From Taklimakanibacter sp050246735 (lineage in GTDB: Bacteria; Pseudomonadota; Alphaproteobacteria; Rhizobiales; Aestuariivirgaceae): a DNA stretch of 64,000 nucleotides. Positions 42,245 to 50,830 of this stretch are shown here, piece by piece. The translations under genes and the position numbers were made by a program. The stretch is taken from NCBI GenBank assembly GCA_050246735.1, contig JBFWVM010000001.1, positions 186,001 to 250,000 of the forward strand. Reading direction: 5' to 3'. How positions within the stretch are numbered: the stretch's first letter is position 1; every line of letters starts with the position of its first letter. The notes beneath the pieces were generated by a model that was not told where the DNA came from, made no database searches, and saw only the letters and a list, made by a program, of their open reading frames with translations.

Positions 42245-43396
42245 TCAGCGCAGGATCATCCCCAGCGGATATTTTGACAAGGGTTCAGGTTTATCACGGC
42301 CGACGATGTAAGTCCTGCCCAGGCTGAAGGCGCTGCCGCTGTCGCTGTCCATCAGGATCATGTGGAGGAAAAAGACCTGGTTGCGCGCCAGGCGGACGGG
42401 GTTGCCGGTGAAGAACATCGGAAAGTCCATCCAGCTCGGGGTGAACTTGGCGCCCAGCGAATAGCCGCAGGCGTTGTAGCGATGGGCCTTCATGCCGTGC
42501 TCGTCCATGACGCGGGCATGGGCGTCGAACACGTCGCCAGCTTTCCTGCCGGGACGCAGGACCCCCTCGCAGGCCCTGAGCGCGGCCCGGCAGGCCTCGT
42601 CCATCTTCTCATGCGCCTTGCCGGGCTTGCCGATGATGATCGTGCGCATGAGCGCTGCATGGTAATGACGATAGACGCCGGCGAATTCGAGGGTCAGCTG
42701 GTCGCGCCTGGCGAGCCTGCGGCGCCCGGACTTGTAGCGGCTGAGCAGCGCATCGCGGCCGGAGCCGATAATGAACTCATTGCCCGGATAGTCGCCGCCG
42801 CCGGCGAAGATAGCGGCCTGCTGAGCCGCCAGGATGCGGCCCTCATCGGCGCCGGCGCGCGCTTCCTCGATCCCGGCCCGAAGCGCCAGGTCGCCGAGCT
42901 TGCCGGCCTTGCGCACATATCTGAGCTCGGCTTGCGATTTCACCAGCCTTATCCGGTCGACCAGAGCGGTGGCCTCGGCGAGGGTGCAGAAGCCTGACAG
43001 CGCATGATCGACGGCTTTGCCGTTGAAATGCGTGAGGCCGTAGGCATTGGTCTCGATGCCGAGACGCCTGCCCCTGGCGCCGAGGCTCACGAGCATGTCG
43101 CGTAATTGATCGGCGGGCTTCGCACCCGCCGCGTCGGTCCAGATCCTGATGTCCTCGATGATCGAGGTATGCCGCGCCTGGCGCAGGTCGGGGGCGCGCG
43201 TCAGCAGGGCGAGCCTGCCGTCGGCGCCCAGATAGAGGCACTGGAAGAAGCAGAAGCCGAAGGTGTCATAGCCCGTGAGATAGTACATGCTCTCCTGCTG
43301 GAACATCAGCAGGCCGTCCAATCCTTCCGCCGCGAGCGCGCGGCGGACCTTGGCGATGCGGGCCTTGTATTCGCTGCGGTCAAAATGCAGAGCCAT
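42245..43396 (-). CDS. M24-family protein lacking the metal-binding residues
   Basis: A 383-residue pita-bread protein of the Xaa-Pro peptidase/creatinase type: an N-terminal creatinase-like domain (MYYLTGYDTFGF) and a C-terminal M24 domain. The five metal ligands of M24 peptidases appear replaced: TLEFAGVYRHYHAALMRT has E and A for the two aspartates, CGYSLG has Y for the histidine, and later segments lack both glutamates. It may be a metal-free creatinase- or ectoine-hydrolase-like enzyme, or a non-enzymatic protein. It lies 28 bases after pgeF in the lgt operon. Confidence 0.78.
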   Translation of the reverse strand: MALHFDRSEYKARIAKVRRALAAEGLDGLLMFQQESMYYLTGYDTFGFCFFQCLYLGADGRLALLTRAPDLRQARHTSIIEDIRIWTDAAGAKPADQLRDMLVSLGARGRRLGIETNAYGLTHFNGKAVDHALSGFCTLAEATALVDRIRLVKSQAELRYVRKAGKLGDLALRAGIEEARAGADEGRILAAQQAAIFAGGGDYPGNEFIIGSGRDALLSRYKSGRRRLARRDQLTLEFAGVYRHYHAALMRTIIIGKPGKAHEKMDEACRAALRACEGVLRPGRKAGDVFDAHARVMDEHGMKAHRYNACGYSLGAKFTPSWMDFPMFFTGNPVRLARNQVFFLHMILMDSDSGSAFSLGRTYIVGRDKPEPLSKYPLGMILR

Positions 43397-43424
43397 GCGA
43401 CCTCACTCGATATCCTTGCCTGGT

Positions 43425-44192
43425 TCAGGGTGACAGCACGATGGCCGAAATCTGGCGGCCGTAGTCCGTTTCGTTGCGATGCGTGGCGCGCCGGTAGCTG
43501 TAGAAGCGATCCTCATCGCAATAGGTGCACAGGCCGAGGTCCACCACCCGGCCGACGCCCCGGCGCGTCAGGCGGCGCCTGAGATAGGCCGGCAGATCGA
43601 ACATGTGGTGGCGGGAACGCTCGGACGGCGTGAAGAAGTCCGCATTGTCCGGCGCTTCGGCGATGAACCGGGCGGCGAAATCGGGACCGACCTCGTAAGC
43701 CTTCCGCGAGATCGTCGGACCGATGACGGCGGTGATGCGCTCGCGCCTGGCGCCCCTCTCTTCCATGGCCGCAACGGTCGCATCGCTTACGCCGGCGAGG
43801 GCGCCCTTCCAGCCGGCATGCGCCGCGCCGATAACTCCTCCTTCGGCGTCGGCGAAGAGAATGGGCGCGCAATCGGCCGTGAGGACGGCGATGGCGAGGC
43901 CGGGCTTCGTGGTGATGATGGCGTCGCCCTTGGGAGGCGCCAGCACGTCCCAGGGCGCGTCGGCGACGATGACGTCGGCACTGTGCCACTGCCATATGGT
44001 GAGAAGGCCGTGATCTGCGACCCCGAGCCGTCTGCCGGCCGCGGCGCGATTGCGCGCCACCGTCGGCTTGTCGTCGCCCGACCCGAAGCCGCAATTGAGC
44101 GAGGCGAACAGTCCCGTCGAATGGCCGCCCTGGCGGGTGAAGAAGCCGTGGCGGAGTGATTTTACGGATTGGAGCTCGAGTGCTTCGATCAT
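43425..44192 (-). CDS. pgeF: peptidoglycan editing factor / YfiH-type hydrolase
   Basis: A 255-residue protein of the YfiH family: HGFFTRQGGHSTGLFASLNCGFGSGDD, AVLTADCAPILF (catalytic cysteine) and GAAHAGWKG (histidine), with IGPTISRKAYEVG. PgeF removes wrongly incorporated L-Ser from peptidoglycan precursors; other members act on nucleosides or were called polyphenol oxidases. It overlaps the midA gene by 4 bases in the conserved lgt-midA-pgeF order. Confidence 0.9.
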   Translation of the reverse strand: MIEALELQSVKSLRHGFFTRQGGHSTGLFASLNCGFGSGDDKPTVARNRAAAGRRLGVADHGLLTIWQWHSADVIVADAPWDVLAPPKGDAIITTKPGLAIAVLTADCAPILFADAEGGVIGAAHAGWKGALAGVSDATVAAMEERGARRERITAVIGPTISRKAYEVGPDFAARFIAEAPDNADFFTPSERSRHHMFDLPAYLRRRLTRRGVGRVVDLGLCTYCDEDRFYSYRRATHRNETDYGRQISAIVLSP

Positions 44193-45256
44193 GATGCGCC
44201 GAAGGGGTAGGGGGTTGCCAGTCCGGGCGACGTGGCCGCCATGACCTTGAACAGGTTACCCATTTGATTTTCTCCGGCAAGCCGTTCCGTAGCGTTGTCC
44301 ATCACCCGGCGCTCTGCGGGGCCGGCTTTCCGGCTGAGCAGCGCGGCGCGCGTCTCGATGCCCATGGCCAGCAGGAACTGCCGCTGGGTGATCGGTCCGT
44401 GAGGAACTGCGCCACCTCGCCTGAAGGCGTCGGCAAGGCCCTCGAAATCGACATGCGAGGTGAGATCGGCCTCACCCGGCCGATCGAGGATGCTGCAGAA
44501 CTCGTGGCGACGGACCGCTTGCAGCGTGTCGCCGAGAGCGGAAGCCGCGTGGCCGTAGTCGAAGACGAGGGCGGCGCCGGCCGATCTCGCGAGGCGGGCG
44601 CCAAGCAGATGGGCGATGTCGTCGCGCGAGGGGCCGGTCTCGAAAATGGCGCCCTCGGCGCCCGGCGGTCTGGCCAGCGGGAATGCCGTGCGCCCGATCA
44701 CCAGCCGGTCATCCGCGCTCAAGCCGATGCGCCGCTCCATCCATCGGCCCTGATGAAATTCGTACTGCCGGATGGGCAGGGCATCGAAGAACTCGTTGGC
44801 GATGATGATCGAGGGACCATCGGGAATGCTTTCGACGGCCTCATGCCAGGTCGCCGCGGCGCCGAGCTTCCCGGCCTGCAGCCGGCGCAGGGTGGGACTC
44901 GTCTCGACGAGATGGATGCGGGCCGCTTCGCAGAAGCCGGGCATCACGCATGCCGCCCGCAGGATATCGCTCATCAACGTGCCGCGACCCGGCCCGAGCT
45001 CTATCAGGTTGAATTGGCGAGGGGCGTCGAGGGCCTGGAACGCGGCCGCGCACCAGATGCCGACAAGCTCGCCGAAGATCTGCGAGATCTCGGGCGCGGT
45101 TATGAAATCGCCCTCCGGTCCGAAGGGATCGCGCGACATGTAATAGCCATGGAGCGGATGGCCGAGGCAGAGCGCCATGTAGCGGTCGAGCGGCATCGGC
45201 CCGTCCTCGCGGATCATCGCGACGATCAGGCTTTCGAGCGGTGTCTGCCTCCTCAT
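44189..45256 (-). CDS. MidA/NDUFAF7-family SAM-dependent methyltransferase
   Basis: A 355-residue protein: MALCLGHPLHGYYMSRDPFGPEGDFITAPEISQIFGELVGIW and LIELGPGRGTLMSDILRA are the family signature and the S-adenosylmethionine loop. The mitochondrial homologue NDUFAF7 methylates an arginine of a complex I subunit; the bacterial role is probably similar but unproven. It overlaps lgt and pgeF by 4 bases each. Confidence 0.9.
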   Translation of the reverse strand: MRRQTPLESLIVAMIREDGPMPLDRYMALCLGHPLHGYYMSRDPFGPEGDFITAPEISQIFGELVGIWCAAAFQALDAPRQFNLIELGPGRGTLMSDILRAACVMPGFCEAARIHLVETSPTLRRLQAGKLGAAATWHEAVESIPDGPSIIIANEFFDALPIRQYEFHQGRWMERRIGLSADDRLVIGRTAFPLARPPGAEGAIFETGPSRDDIAHLLGARLARSAGAALVFDYGHAASALGDTLQAVRRHEFCSILDRPGEADLTSHVDFEGLADAFRRGGAVPHGPITQRQFLLAMGIETRAALLSRKAGPAERRVMDNATERLAGENQMGNLFKVMAATSPGLATPYPFGAS

Positions 45257-46056
45257 GTATGGCGCGACCGCAGAAGCAGCCAGATGCCGACGGCGACGAG
45301 GGGCAGCGAGAGAATCATGCCCATCGTGATGAAGCCCAGGAAGTAGCCGAGCTGCGCGTCCGGCTCGCGGAAAAATTCGACGATGATGCGCGACAGCCCG
45401 TAGCCCAGGGCGAAGAGCCCGGAAGCACGGCCGGGATGGGCCAGCGCCTGGAAGCGATGAGTGGCGATGCGGACGATGAGGAAGAGCACGAGGCCTTCGA
45501 GAATGGCTTCGTAAAGCTGGCTCGGATGGCGCGGCACCTGCTGCGGATCGTTGGGGAAGATCATCGCCCATGGCACATCGCCGGGCCGGCCGTAGAGCTC
45601 GCCATTGATGAAATTGGCGAGCCGGCCGAGACCGAGTCCGACGGGCGTGGCGGCCGCGCCCAGATCGAGGAGGCGGTCGAGCGTGGCGCCATGCCGCCTG
45701 CCGTAAATGAGCAAGGCCACGACAACCCCGAGAAAGCCGCCATGGAAGGACATGCCGCCTTCCCACATCCTGACGATATCGGCCGGATTACCCAGGAAAT
45801 GCAGTGGATTGTAGAAGAGCACGTAGCCTAGCCGGCCGCCCAGGATGACGCCGAGCGCGATCCAGACGAAAAGATCGTCCACCTGCCTGGGCGTGATGGT
45901 GGGCGTGCGATCCGCCCACAAGGCCGGAGTGCCGACCACCCGCTTGGCGTACCATATGGCGAAGAGAAGGCCGGCGATATACGCCAGGGCGTACCAGCGC
46001 ACGGCGAAGGGACCGACCGAGAAGGCAACGGGATCGATATTGGGGAATTCGATCAT
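45253..46056 (-). CDS. lgt: prolipoprotein diacylglyceryl transferase
   Basis: A 267-residue membrane enzyme with about seven helices: GGRLGYVLFYNPLHFLGNP, MWEGGMSFHGGFLG and the signature GRLANFINGELYGRP. It transfers diacylglyceryl to the lipobox cysteine, the first step in lipoprotein maturation. It is the first gene of an operon that ends with a lipoprotein gene. It is divergent from ubiK. Confidence 0.96.
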   Translation of the reverse strand: MIEFPNIDPVAFSVGPFAVRWYALAYIAGLLFAIWYAKRVVGTPALWADRTPTITPRQVDDLFVWIALGVILGGRLGYVLFYNPLHFLGNPADIVRMWEGGMSFHGGFLGVVVALLIYGRRHGATLDRLLDLGAAATPVGLGLGRLANFINGELYGRPGDVPWAMIFPNDPQQVPRHPSQLYEAILEGLVLFLIVRIATHRFQALAHPGRASGLFALGYGLSRIIVEFFREPDAQLGYFLGFITMGMILSLPLVAVGIWLLLRSRHT

Positions 46057-46090
46057 GACGGCAGAACCTTAGGGACAGGCCGGGGGTCAA

Positions 46091-46109
46091 GCAATTGTCC
46101 TTGAATTGC
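46091..46109. promoter_or_regulatory. inverted repeat GCAATT-N7-AATTGC between lgt and ubiK
   Basis: Perfect 6-base arms in the 95-base divergent gap, 34 bases upstream of lgt and 42 of ubiK. It could be an operator affecting either gene; there is no candidate regulator. Confidence 0.3.
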
Positions 46110-46151
46110 ATCGCTCCCATACCTAATTTTCAGGGCGCAGGAGTGCCGCCC

Positions 46152-46457
46152 ATGACAACGACATCATCCCGGTTCTTTGACGAACTCGCCAAGCTCGCCA
46201 CCAATGCCGCCGGCGCGGCGCAGGGAGTGAGACGCGAGATCGATACGCTGGTGAAAGCCCAGGTCGAGAGGGTCCTGAACGACGTGGGCGTCGTGAAGCG
46301 GGAAGACTTCGACGTCGTGCGCGAGATGGCCCAGAAGGCGCGCGAAGAGAACGAACGTCTTCATGAGCGCCTCGCGGTGCTTGAGGCGCGCCTCGGCGTG
46401 ACGCCCTCTCCGAGCCGGCAGCAGAGCGAATCGCCCGCCGATCCTGCGACTCACTGA
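46152..46457 (+). CDS. ubiK: ubiquinone biosynthesis accessory factor UbiK
   Basis: A 101-residue coiled-coil protein: FFDELAKLATNAAGAAQGVRREIDTLVKAQVERVLNDVGVVKREDFDVVREMAQKAREENERLHERLAVLEARLG is the UbiK/YqiC (BMFP) family. It binds UbiJ and helps ubiquinone-synthesis enzymes at the membrane; it also promotes membrane fusion in vitro. AGGAG lies before the ATG at 46152. The earlier in-frame start is not family-like. Confidence 0.88.
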   Translation: MTTTSSRFFDELAKLATNAAGAAQGVRREIDTLVKAQVERVLNDVGVVKREDFDVVREMAQKAREENERLHERLAVLEARLGVTPSPSRQQSESPADPATH

Positions 46458-46594
46458 CGCCGTCCTCCTTTCCTAAATTGTGGAGGAATCACCTCCATGG
46501 TTAACGCGCGGCTTGAAGCGACTCAAAGCCTTGGGCACGGTCCGTCCAGGGGTTGACGACTTGATTCGTCGCATCTGTCGCTGGGAATTGTTGA

Positions 46595-47095
46595 ATGGCG
46601 GGCCTGCAATCGCTCCTGAATGACACGTCCAACCCGCTCGATCGCGTGGAGCAGATCGCGCATGGCCATGAATGGTTCTTCGACCGATCGGCGGAAGACG
46701 AGGTCAACCTGATCGTCTCCGCCAATTGGGGCGATATGAGCGTCAGCGTGCATTGGCGCGAGGATTTCGAGAGCCTGCATCTCGCCTGCAGCTACGATCT
46801 CAAAGTGCCGGCGAACCGGCGCGAGGAGATCGGCCGGCTGGTGACGCTGATCAACGAACAGCTCTATTTCGGCCACTTCGACATCTGGCGCCAGGACGGC
46901 TCCGTCCTCTTGCGCAACAACCTCATCCTGTGCGGCGGCGCCCGGGCCAACGACGCTCAATGCGAGGCGCTGATCCGCATCGCCATCGAGACTTGCGAGC
47001 GCTATTTCCCGTCCCTACAGTTCGTCATCTGGGCCGGAAAGAGCGCCGAGGATGCTCTGGAGGCGAGCCTTCTCGACACGATGGGAGAGGCATGA
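46595..47095 (+). CDS. YbjN domain protein
   Basis: A 166-residue protein of the YbjN family: NPLDRVEQIAHGHEWFFDRSAEDEVNLIVSANWGDMSVSVHWREDFESLHLACSYDLKVP. YbjN-like proteins have a type-III-secretion-chaperone-like fold, and the E. coli member affects motility and stress, but the molecular role is unknown. It overlaps proC by 4 bases, a conserved arrangement in alphaproteobacteria. Confidence 0.88.
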   Translation: MAGLQSLLNDTSNPLDRVEQIAHGHEWFFDRSAEDEVNLIVSANWGDMSVSVHWREDFESLHLACSYDLKVPANRREEIGRLVTLINEQLYFGHFDIWRQDGSVLLRNNLILCGGARANDAQCEALIRIAIETCERYFPSLQFVIWAGKSAEDALEASLLDTMGEA

Positions 47096-47913
47096 ATATC
47101 TCGTTGAAGGGTACTCTGGTTCTGGTCGGCGCCGGCAAGATGGGCGGGGCCATGCTCGAAGGCTGGCTCAAGAGCGGCCTGAGGCCCGAACAGGTCGTCG
47201 CGCTGGATCCCGCGCCGCCGCCCGATACCCTGGCGATCCTCCGGAAGCACCGGATCCGGCACAATCCGGCCGTGGCGACGGTAAAGGAGGCCAAGGTCGT
47301 CATCATCGCGGTCAAGCCGCAGGTGATGGAGGACGTGCTCCCGGGAGTTGCGGGCCTCAAGGCGTCGCGGCCTCTCGTCATCTCGGTCGCGGCCGGAAAG
47401 ACGATAGCCTCCTTCGCCCGCCATTTCGGCGCGGATGCCGCCATCATCCGGTCCATCCCGAATACACCGGCGGCGGTGGGCCGGGGAATAACCGCGATGG
47501 CGGCGAATGCCCATGTGTCGGACGCCCAGCTCGCTTTGGCGACCGGCCTCTTGTCGGCCATCGGCGAGGTCGTCACCGTCGCCGACGAATCGCTGATCGA
47601 TGCGGTCACCGCCGTTTCGGGTTCGGGTCCGGCCTATGTGTTCTATCTCACGGAGTGCCTCGCGGCTGCCGGTGTGTCCGCCGGCTTGCCCGAGGACGTC
47701 GCGGTCAAGCTGGCGCGCGCGACGGTCGCCGGGGCAGGGGAACTCATGCGGGTGAGCGGACAGCCGGCCGAGACGCTCCGGAAGAATGTGACCTCACCCA
47801 AGGGCACGACCCATGCGGCGCTCCAGGTGCTGATGGCCGATGACGGGCTTGCGCCTCTTATGACGAAAGCCATCGAAGCGGCAACCCGGCGCTCGCGCGA
47901 ATTGGCAAGCTGA
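47092..47913 (+). CDS. proC: pyrroline-5-carboxylate reductase
   Basis: A 273-residue enzyme: LVLVGAGKMGGAMLEGWL (NADPH loop), IIAVKPQVMEDVL, RSIPNTPAAVGRGITAM and the C-terminal AVSGSGPAYVFYLTECLAAAG...VTSPKGTTHAALQ. It makes proline from pyrroline-5-carboxylate. The ATG overlaps the YbjN stop. Confidence 0.95.
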   Translation: MNISLKGTLVLVGAGKMGGAMLEGWLKSGLRPEQVVALDPAPPPDTLAILRKHRIRHNPAVATVKEAKVVIIAVKPQVMEDVLPGVAGLKASRPLVISVAAGKTIASFARHFGADAAIIRSIPNTPAAVGRGITAMAANAHVSDAQLALATGLLSAIGEVVTVADESLIDAVTAVSGSGPAYVFYLTECLAAAGVSAGLPEDVAVKLARATVAGAGELMRVSGQPAETLRKNVTSPKGTTHAALQVLMADDGLAPLMTKAIEAATRRSRELAS

Positions 47914-47944
47914 CGCCGCTCTCCTGTTGCGCTAAGCTTCGTTC

Positions 47945-48604
47945 ATGAGCGACGAATTGCGCGACCGGATCGTCGATGCCGCATTGCGCCTGGCGGCCGA
48001 CAGGCCATGGCCGGAGATCAGCCTTGCGGACATCGCCGCGGCGTCCGGCGTGAGCCTTGCCGAGCTTGCCCGGCATGTCTCGGGCAAGCCCCAGATCCTC
48101 GAAAGCTTCGCCCGCCGGATGGACGGCCGGCTCCTTGCCTCGCTGGCGGACGATCCCGTGGAAGGCGACGCACATGACCGGCTGTCCGACATCATGCTGC
48201 GCCGGCTCGAAATGCTGACGCCGCACAAGGCGGCGATCGCCAATATCGCCAACACTCCAGCCGACGGGCCCGCCGAATGGCTGCACCTCCTGGCATCGTC
48301 GCTGGTGACGCAAGGCTGGATGCTGGCCGCCGCCGACATCAATGTCAGGGGACTCGCGGGCGACGTCGCCAAGCTGGGGCTGGCCAAGATCGCGGTCGAC
48401 ACGCTGCGCATCTGGCTCGCGGACGACGATGCCGGATTGGCGCGCACCATGGCGGCGCTCGACCGCAAGCTCAGGGACGGCGAGGCGCTGATGAAACGGC
48501 TTGAAACCCCGATCGCCCTGTGCTCCGGCTTCGCCCGGGTCGTCCGCACCATCAGAGAAGAACGGACGTCCGCCAAGGCACGAGCCCATGACACAGCCGA
48601 CTGA
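47945..48604 (+). CDS. TetR-like regulator (COQ9-like C-terminus)
   Basis: A 219-residue protein. The N-terminal helix-turn-helix reads IVDAALRLAADRPWPEISLADIAAASGVSLAELARHVSGKPQIL. The C-terminal part (VDTLRIWLADDDAGLARTMAALDRKLRDGEAL) resembles TetR/COQ9-type helical domains. In alphaproteobacteria such genes follow ybjN-proC. A regulator is the default reading. A COQ9-like lipid-binding role in ubiquinone synthesis is possible, given ubiK upstream. It overlaps the next gene by 17 bases. Confidence 0.75.
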   Translation: MSDELRDRIVDAALRLAADRPWPEISLADIAAASGVSLAELARHVSGKPQILESFARRMDGRLLASLADDPVEGDAHDRLSDIMLRRLEMLTPHKAAIANIANTPADGPAEWLHLLASSLVTQGWMLAAADINVRGLAGDVAKLGLAKIAVDTLRIWLADDDAGLARTMAALDRKLRDGEALMKRLETPIALCSGFARVVRTIREERTSAKARAHDTAD

Positions 48605-48947
48605 CAAGCCAGCATCGATCACCTTCGACGATTTCCTGAAAGTGGATATCCGGGCAGGGACCATCGTCGCGGCGGAGCCTTTCCCGGAAGCGCGCAAACC
48701 GGCTTTCAAGCTGAAGATCGATTTCGGCCCGGAGGTCGGCATCAAGACATCCTCCGCACAGATCACGAGGCACTACCGGCTCGAAGACCTGGTCGGCCGG
48801 CAGGTCGCCGCGGTGGTCAACTTCCCGCCGCGTCAGATCGGCAAGTTCATGTCGCAAGTGCTCACCCTCGGCTTTCCGGACGGCGAGGGCGAAGTGGTCC
48901 TCGCCGCCATCGATCGGAAAGTGCCCGATGGCGGCCGGCTTTATTAG
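48588..48947 (+). CDS. CsaA-like tRNA-binding domain protein
   Basis: A 119-residue OB-fold protein: ITFDDFLKVDIRAGTIVAAEPFPEARKPAFKLKIDFGPEVGIKTSSAQITRHYRLEDLVGRQVAAVVNFPPRQIGKFMSQVLTLGF is the EMAP/CsaA domain. Such proteins bind tRNA or act as chaperones for secretion; the function here is unproven. ATG 48588 lies within the TetR gene's end. Confidence 0.88.
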   Translation: MTQPTDKPASITFDDFLKVDIRAGTIVAAEPFPEARKPAFKLKIDFGPEVGIKTSSAQITRHYRLEDLVGRQVAAVVNFPPRQIGKFMSQVLTLGFPDGEGEVVLAAIDRKVPDGGRLY

Positions 48948-48988
48948 CCAAAGCCGGAAAGATCCAGCATGGCTTGAACGGCGAGGGT

Positions 48989-49017
48989 ATGATATACATT
49001 TATATGATGTATATCAT
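48989..49017. promoter_or_regulatory. operator of the toxin-antitoxin pair
   Basis: Arms ATGATATACAT and ATGTATATCAT (11 bases each, perfect) flank a 7-base spacer, ending 11 bases before the antitoxin ATG. The AT-rich repeat overlaps the likely -10 region and directly precedes a GGAGG ribosome-binding site. AbrB-type antitoxins and their toxin complexes bind such palindromes to repress their own operon. Confidence 0.7.
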
Positions 49018-49028
49018 GGAGGAATGTC

Positions 49029-49259
49029 ATGCAAGTCGCCAAATGGGGCAACAGCCTTGCAGTCCGCCTGCCTGCTGCCGTTGTCGAAGCCCTGGAGATC
49101 AAGGAGGGCGATGAGATCGAGATTCACGTCAGGGATGCCCGCGTCTTTGATATAGCACGCAAGCCCGGCCGAAAGGATCTGCTCGAACGGCTTCGCGCGC
49201 TGCGCGGCCGTCTGCCGGCAGACTTCAAGTTCGATCGCGACGATGCGAATGCCAGGTAG
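49029..49259 (+). CDS. AbrB/MazE-type antitoxin
   Basis: A 76-residue SpoVT-AbrB protein: MQVAKWGNSLAVRLPAAVVEALEIKEGDEIEIHVRD is the swapped-hairpin DNA-binding domain. The C-terminus (RKPGRKDLLERLRALRGRLPADFKFDRDD) is the toxin-binding tail. GGAGG lies 6 bases upstream of the start. It overlaps the PIN toxin gene by 17 bases, as in VapBC operons. Confidence 0.9.
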   Translation: MQVAKWGNSLAVRLPAAVVEALEIKEGDEIEIHVRDARVFDIARKPGRKDLLERLRALRGRLPADFKFDRDDANAR

Positions 49260-49653
49260 CTTCTTCGATACCAATGTCATCGTCTATCTGGTATCGGGCA
49301 ATCAGGCGAAGGCTGATCGCGCCGAGGCGCTCATCGAGGCGGGTGGAGCGACAAGCGTGCAAGTCCTGAATGAGCTCGCCAATGTCGCACGCCGGAAGAT
49401 GGGCCTCCCGTGGGATGAGCTCCGCCTGCTCCTGTCGACGATATGCTCGCTTCTCGACGTTCGTGCGCTGACCCGGGAACTTCACGTCAGCGGTCTCGCG
49501 CTGGCGGAACGTCACGGACTGTCGATCTATGACGCCATGATCGTCGCCGCCGCTCTCGCGGCCGAATGCGAAACACTGTGGTCGGAAGACATGCATCATG
49601 GATTGATGATCGAGCGCCGGCTCAGGATCATCAATCCATTTGCCGCCACATAG
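49243..49653 (+). CDS. PIN-domain toxin (VapC-like)
   Basis: A 136-residue PIN ribonuclease with the four acidic active-site residues: D9 (FFDTN), E44 (LNELA), D97 (YDAM) and E115/D116 (WSEDM). Such toxins cleave tRNA or rRNA when freed from the antitoxin. The start at 49243 or 49249 lies inside the antitoxin gene. It is convergent with the aldo-keto reductase gene. Confidence 0.9.
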   Translation: MRMPGSFFDTNVIVYLVSGNQAKADRAEALIEAGGATSVQVLNELANVARRKMGLPWDELRLLLSTICSLLDVRALTRELHVSGLALAERHGLSIYDAMIVAAALAAECETLWSEDMHHGLMIERRLRIINPFAAT

Positions 49654-49667
49654 CAATATGCCGGGCG

Positions 49668-50663
49668 TCAGGCGTTGACGAGCTTGAGACCTTCCTCGGT
49701 GTAGCGCTTGCCGGCGACGGCATCCTTCGGAACGGCCGCCGAAATGGCGGCAAGCTCCTCGGCGTTCAGCGCGACGTCGACGGCGCCGGCATTCTCCTCG
49801 AGATGCTTCACCTTCCGCGCGCCCGGGATCGGCACGATGAAATCGCCCTGATGCAGGACCCAGGCGAGCGCGAGCTGCGCGGCCGTCACGCCCTTGCGGC
49901 GGGCGATCTCCTCGAGAGTCTCCACCAATGACAGGTTCGCCTTGATGGCTTCGGGCTGGAAGCGGGGCTGGGTGCGGCGCCAGTCATTGTCGCCGAGCGT
50001 CGTGGGGCTGCGGATGGCGCCTGCAAGGAAGCCACGGCCGAGGGGACTGTAAGGCACGAAGCCGATGCCGAGCTCGCGGCAGGTCGCGAGCACGTCCGCC
50101 TCCGGATCACGCGTCCATAGCGAATATTCGCTCTGGACGGCGGCGATGGGATGGATTCTGTGCGCCCGGCGAATGGTCGCGGCACCGGCTTCCGACAGAC
50201 CGAGCGCCTTCACCTTGCCGGCCCGGACCAGCTCCGCCATGGCCCCGACCGTCTCCTCGATCGGTACCTTGGGATCGACACGATGCTGGTAGTAGAGATC
50301 GATCACGTCGATCCCCAGCCGCTTCAGCGAGGCGTCGGCGACTTCCTTAACGTGCTCGGGCCGGCTGTCGACGCCGGTGATGGGCGAAGCGCCGCCGCGG
50401 CTCCCGTCGAAGGTGAAGCCGAACTTCGTCGCGATCACGACCCTGTCGCGCAGGCCCTCGAGGGCCTTGCCGAGCAGGATCTCATTGTCGAAAGGACCAT
50501 AGACTTCGGCGGTATCGAAGAAGGTGACGCCGAGATCGACGGCGCGCCTCAATGTCTCGATGGACTTCGTCTCCTCCTGGCCGCCATAGGCATAGGTCAT
50601 GCCCATGCAGCCGAGGCCGATGGCGGAAACGGTGAGGTCGGCGCCGAGCTTACGGTGTTTCAT
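49668..50663 (-). CDS. aldo/keto reductase
   Basis: A 331-residue TIM-barrel oxidoreductase with the AKR tetrad: D and Y in FFDTAEVYGPFDNE, K in VIATKFGF, H in LYYQHRVD. GLSEAGAATIRRAH and VPIPGARKVKHLEENAGA are typical of the AKR11/AKR13-like group. NADPH-dependent reduction of an aldehyde is likely. The gap upstream (167 bases) holds a small palindrome at 50774. Confidence 0.92.
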   Translation of the reverse strand: MKHRKLGADLTVSAIGLGCMGMTYAYGGQEETKSIETLRRAVDLGVTFFDTAEVYGPFDNEILLGKALEGLRDRVVIATKFGFTFDGSRGGASPITGVDSRPEHVKEVADASLKRLGIDVIDLYYQHRVDPKVPIEETVGAMAELVRAGKVKALGLSEAGAATIRRAHRIHPIAAVQSEYSLWTRDPEADVLATCRELGIGFVPYSPLGRGFLAGAIRSPTTLGDNDWRRTQPRFQPEAIKANLSLVETLEEIARRKGVTAAQLALAWVLHQGDFIVPIPGARKVKHLEENAGAVDVALNAEELAAISAAVPKDAVAGKRYTEEGLKLVNA

Positions 50664-50773
50664 GGTCCTTTCCTTCTCTGAATGTACGGCCTGTCCGGGC
50701 TCCTGGCGCCTTTATTCGATGCGAGACGGATGCCGTATGTTCCCGATCGAGCACTTTCGGGGATATTTGCCGT

Positions 50774-50788
50774 CTTTCAATATGAAAG
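50774..50788. promoter_or_regulatory. inverted repeat CTTTCA-ATA-TGAAAG
   Basis: Perfect 6-base arms in the gap between the aldo/keto reductase start and the stop of the EamA transporter. It may be an operator for the reductase, or part of a terminator of the upstream operon. Short, so weak. Confidence 0.3.
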
Positions 50789-50830
50789 CATATCGCAAGT
50801 CGAATCACGAACCGCTGATGACGCCGGCTT

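Noticed and set aside
46091..46109. Inverted repeat between lgt and ubiK considered as a terminator
   Set aside because: The genes diverge here, so a terminator makes no sense. It is kept only as a weak candidate operator.
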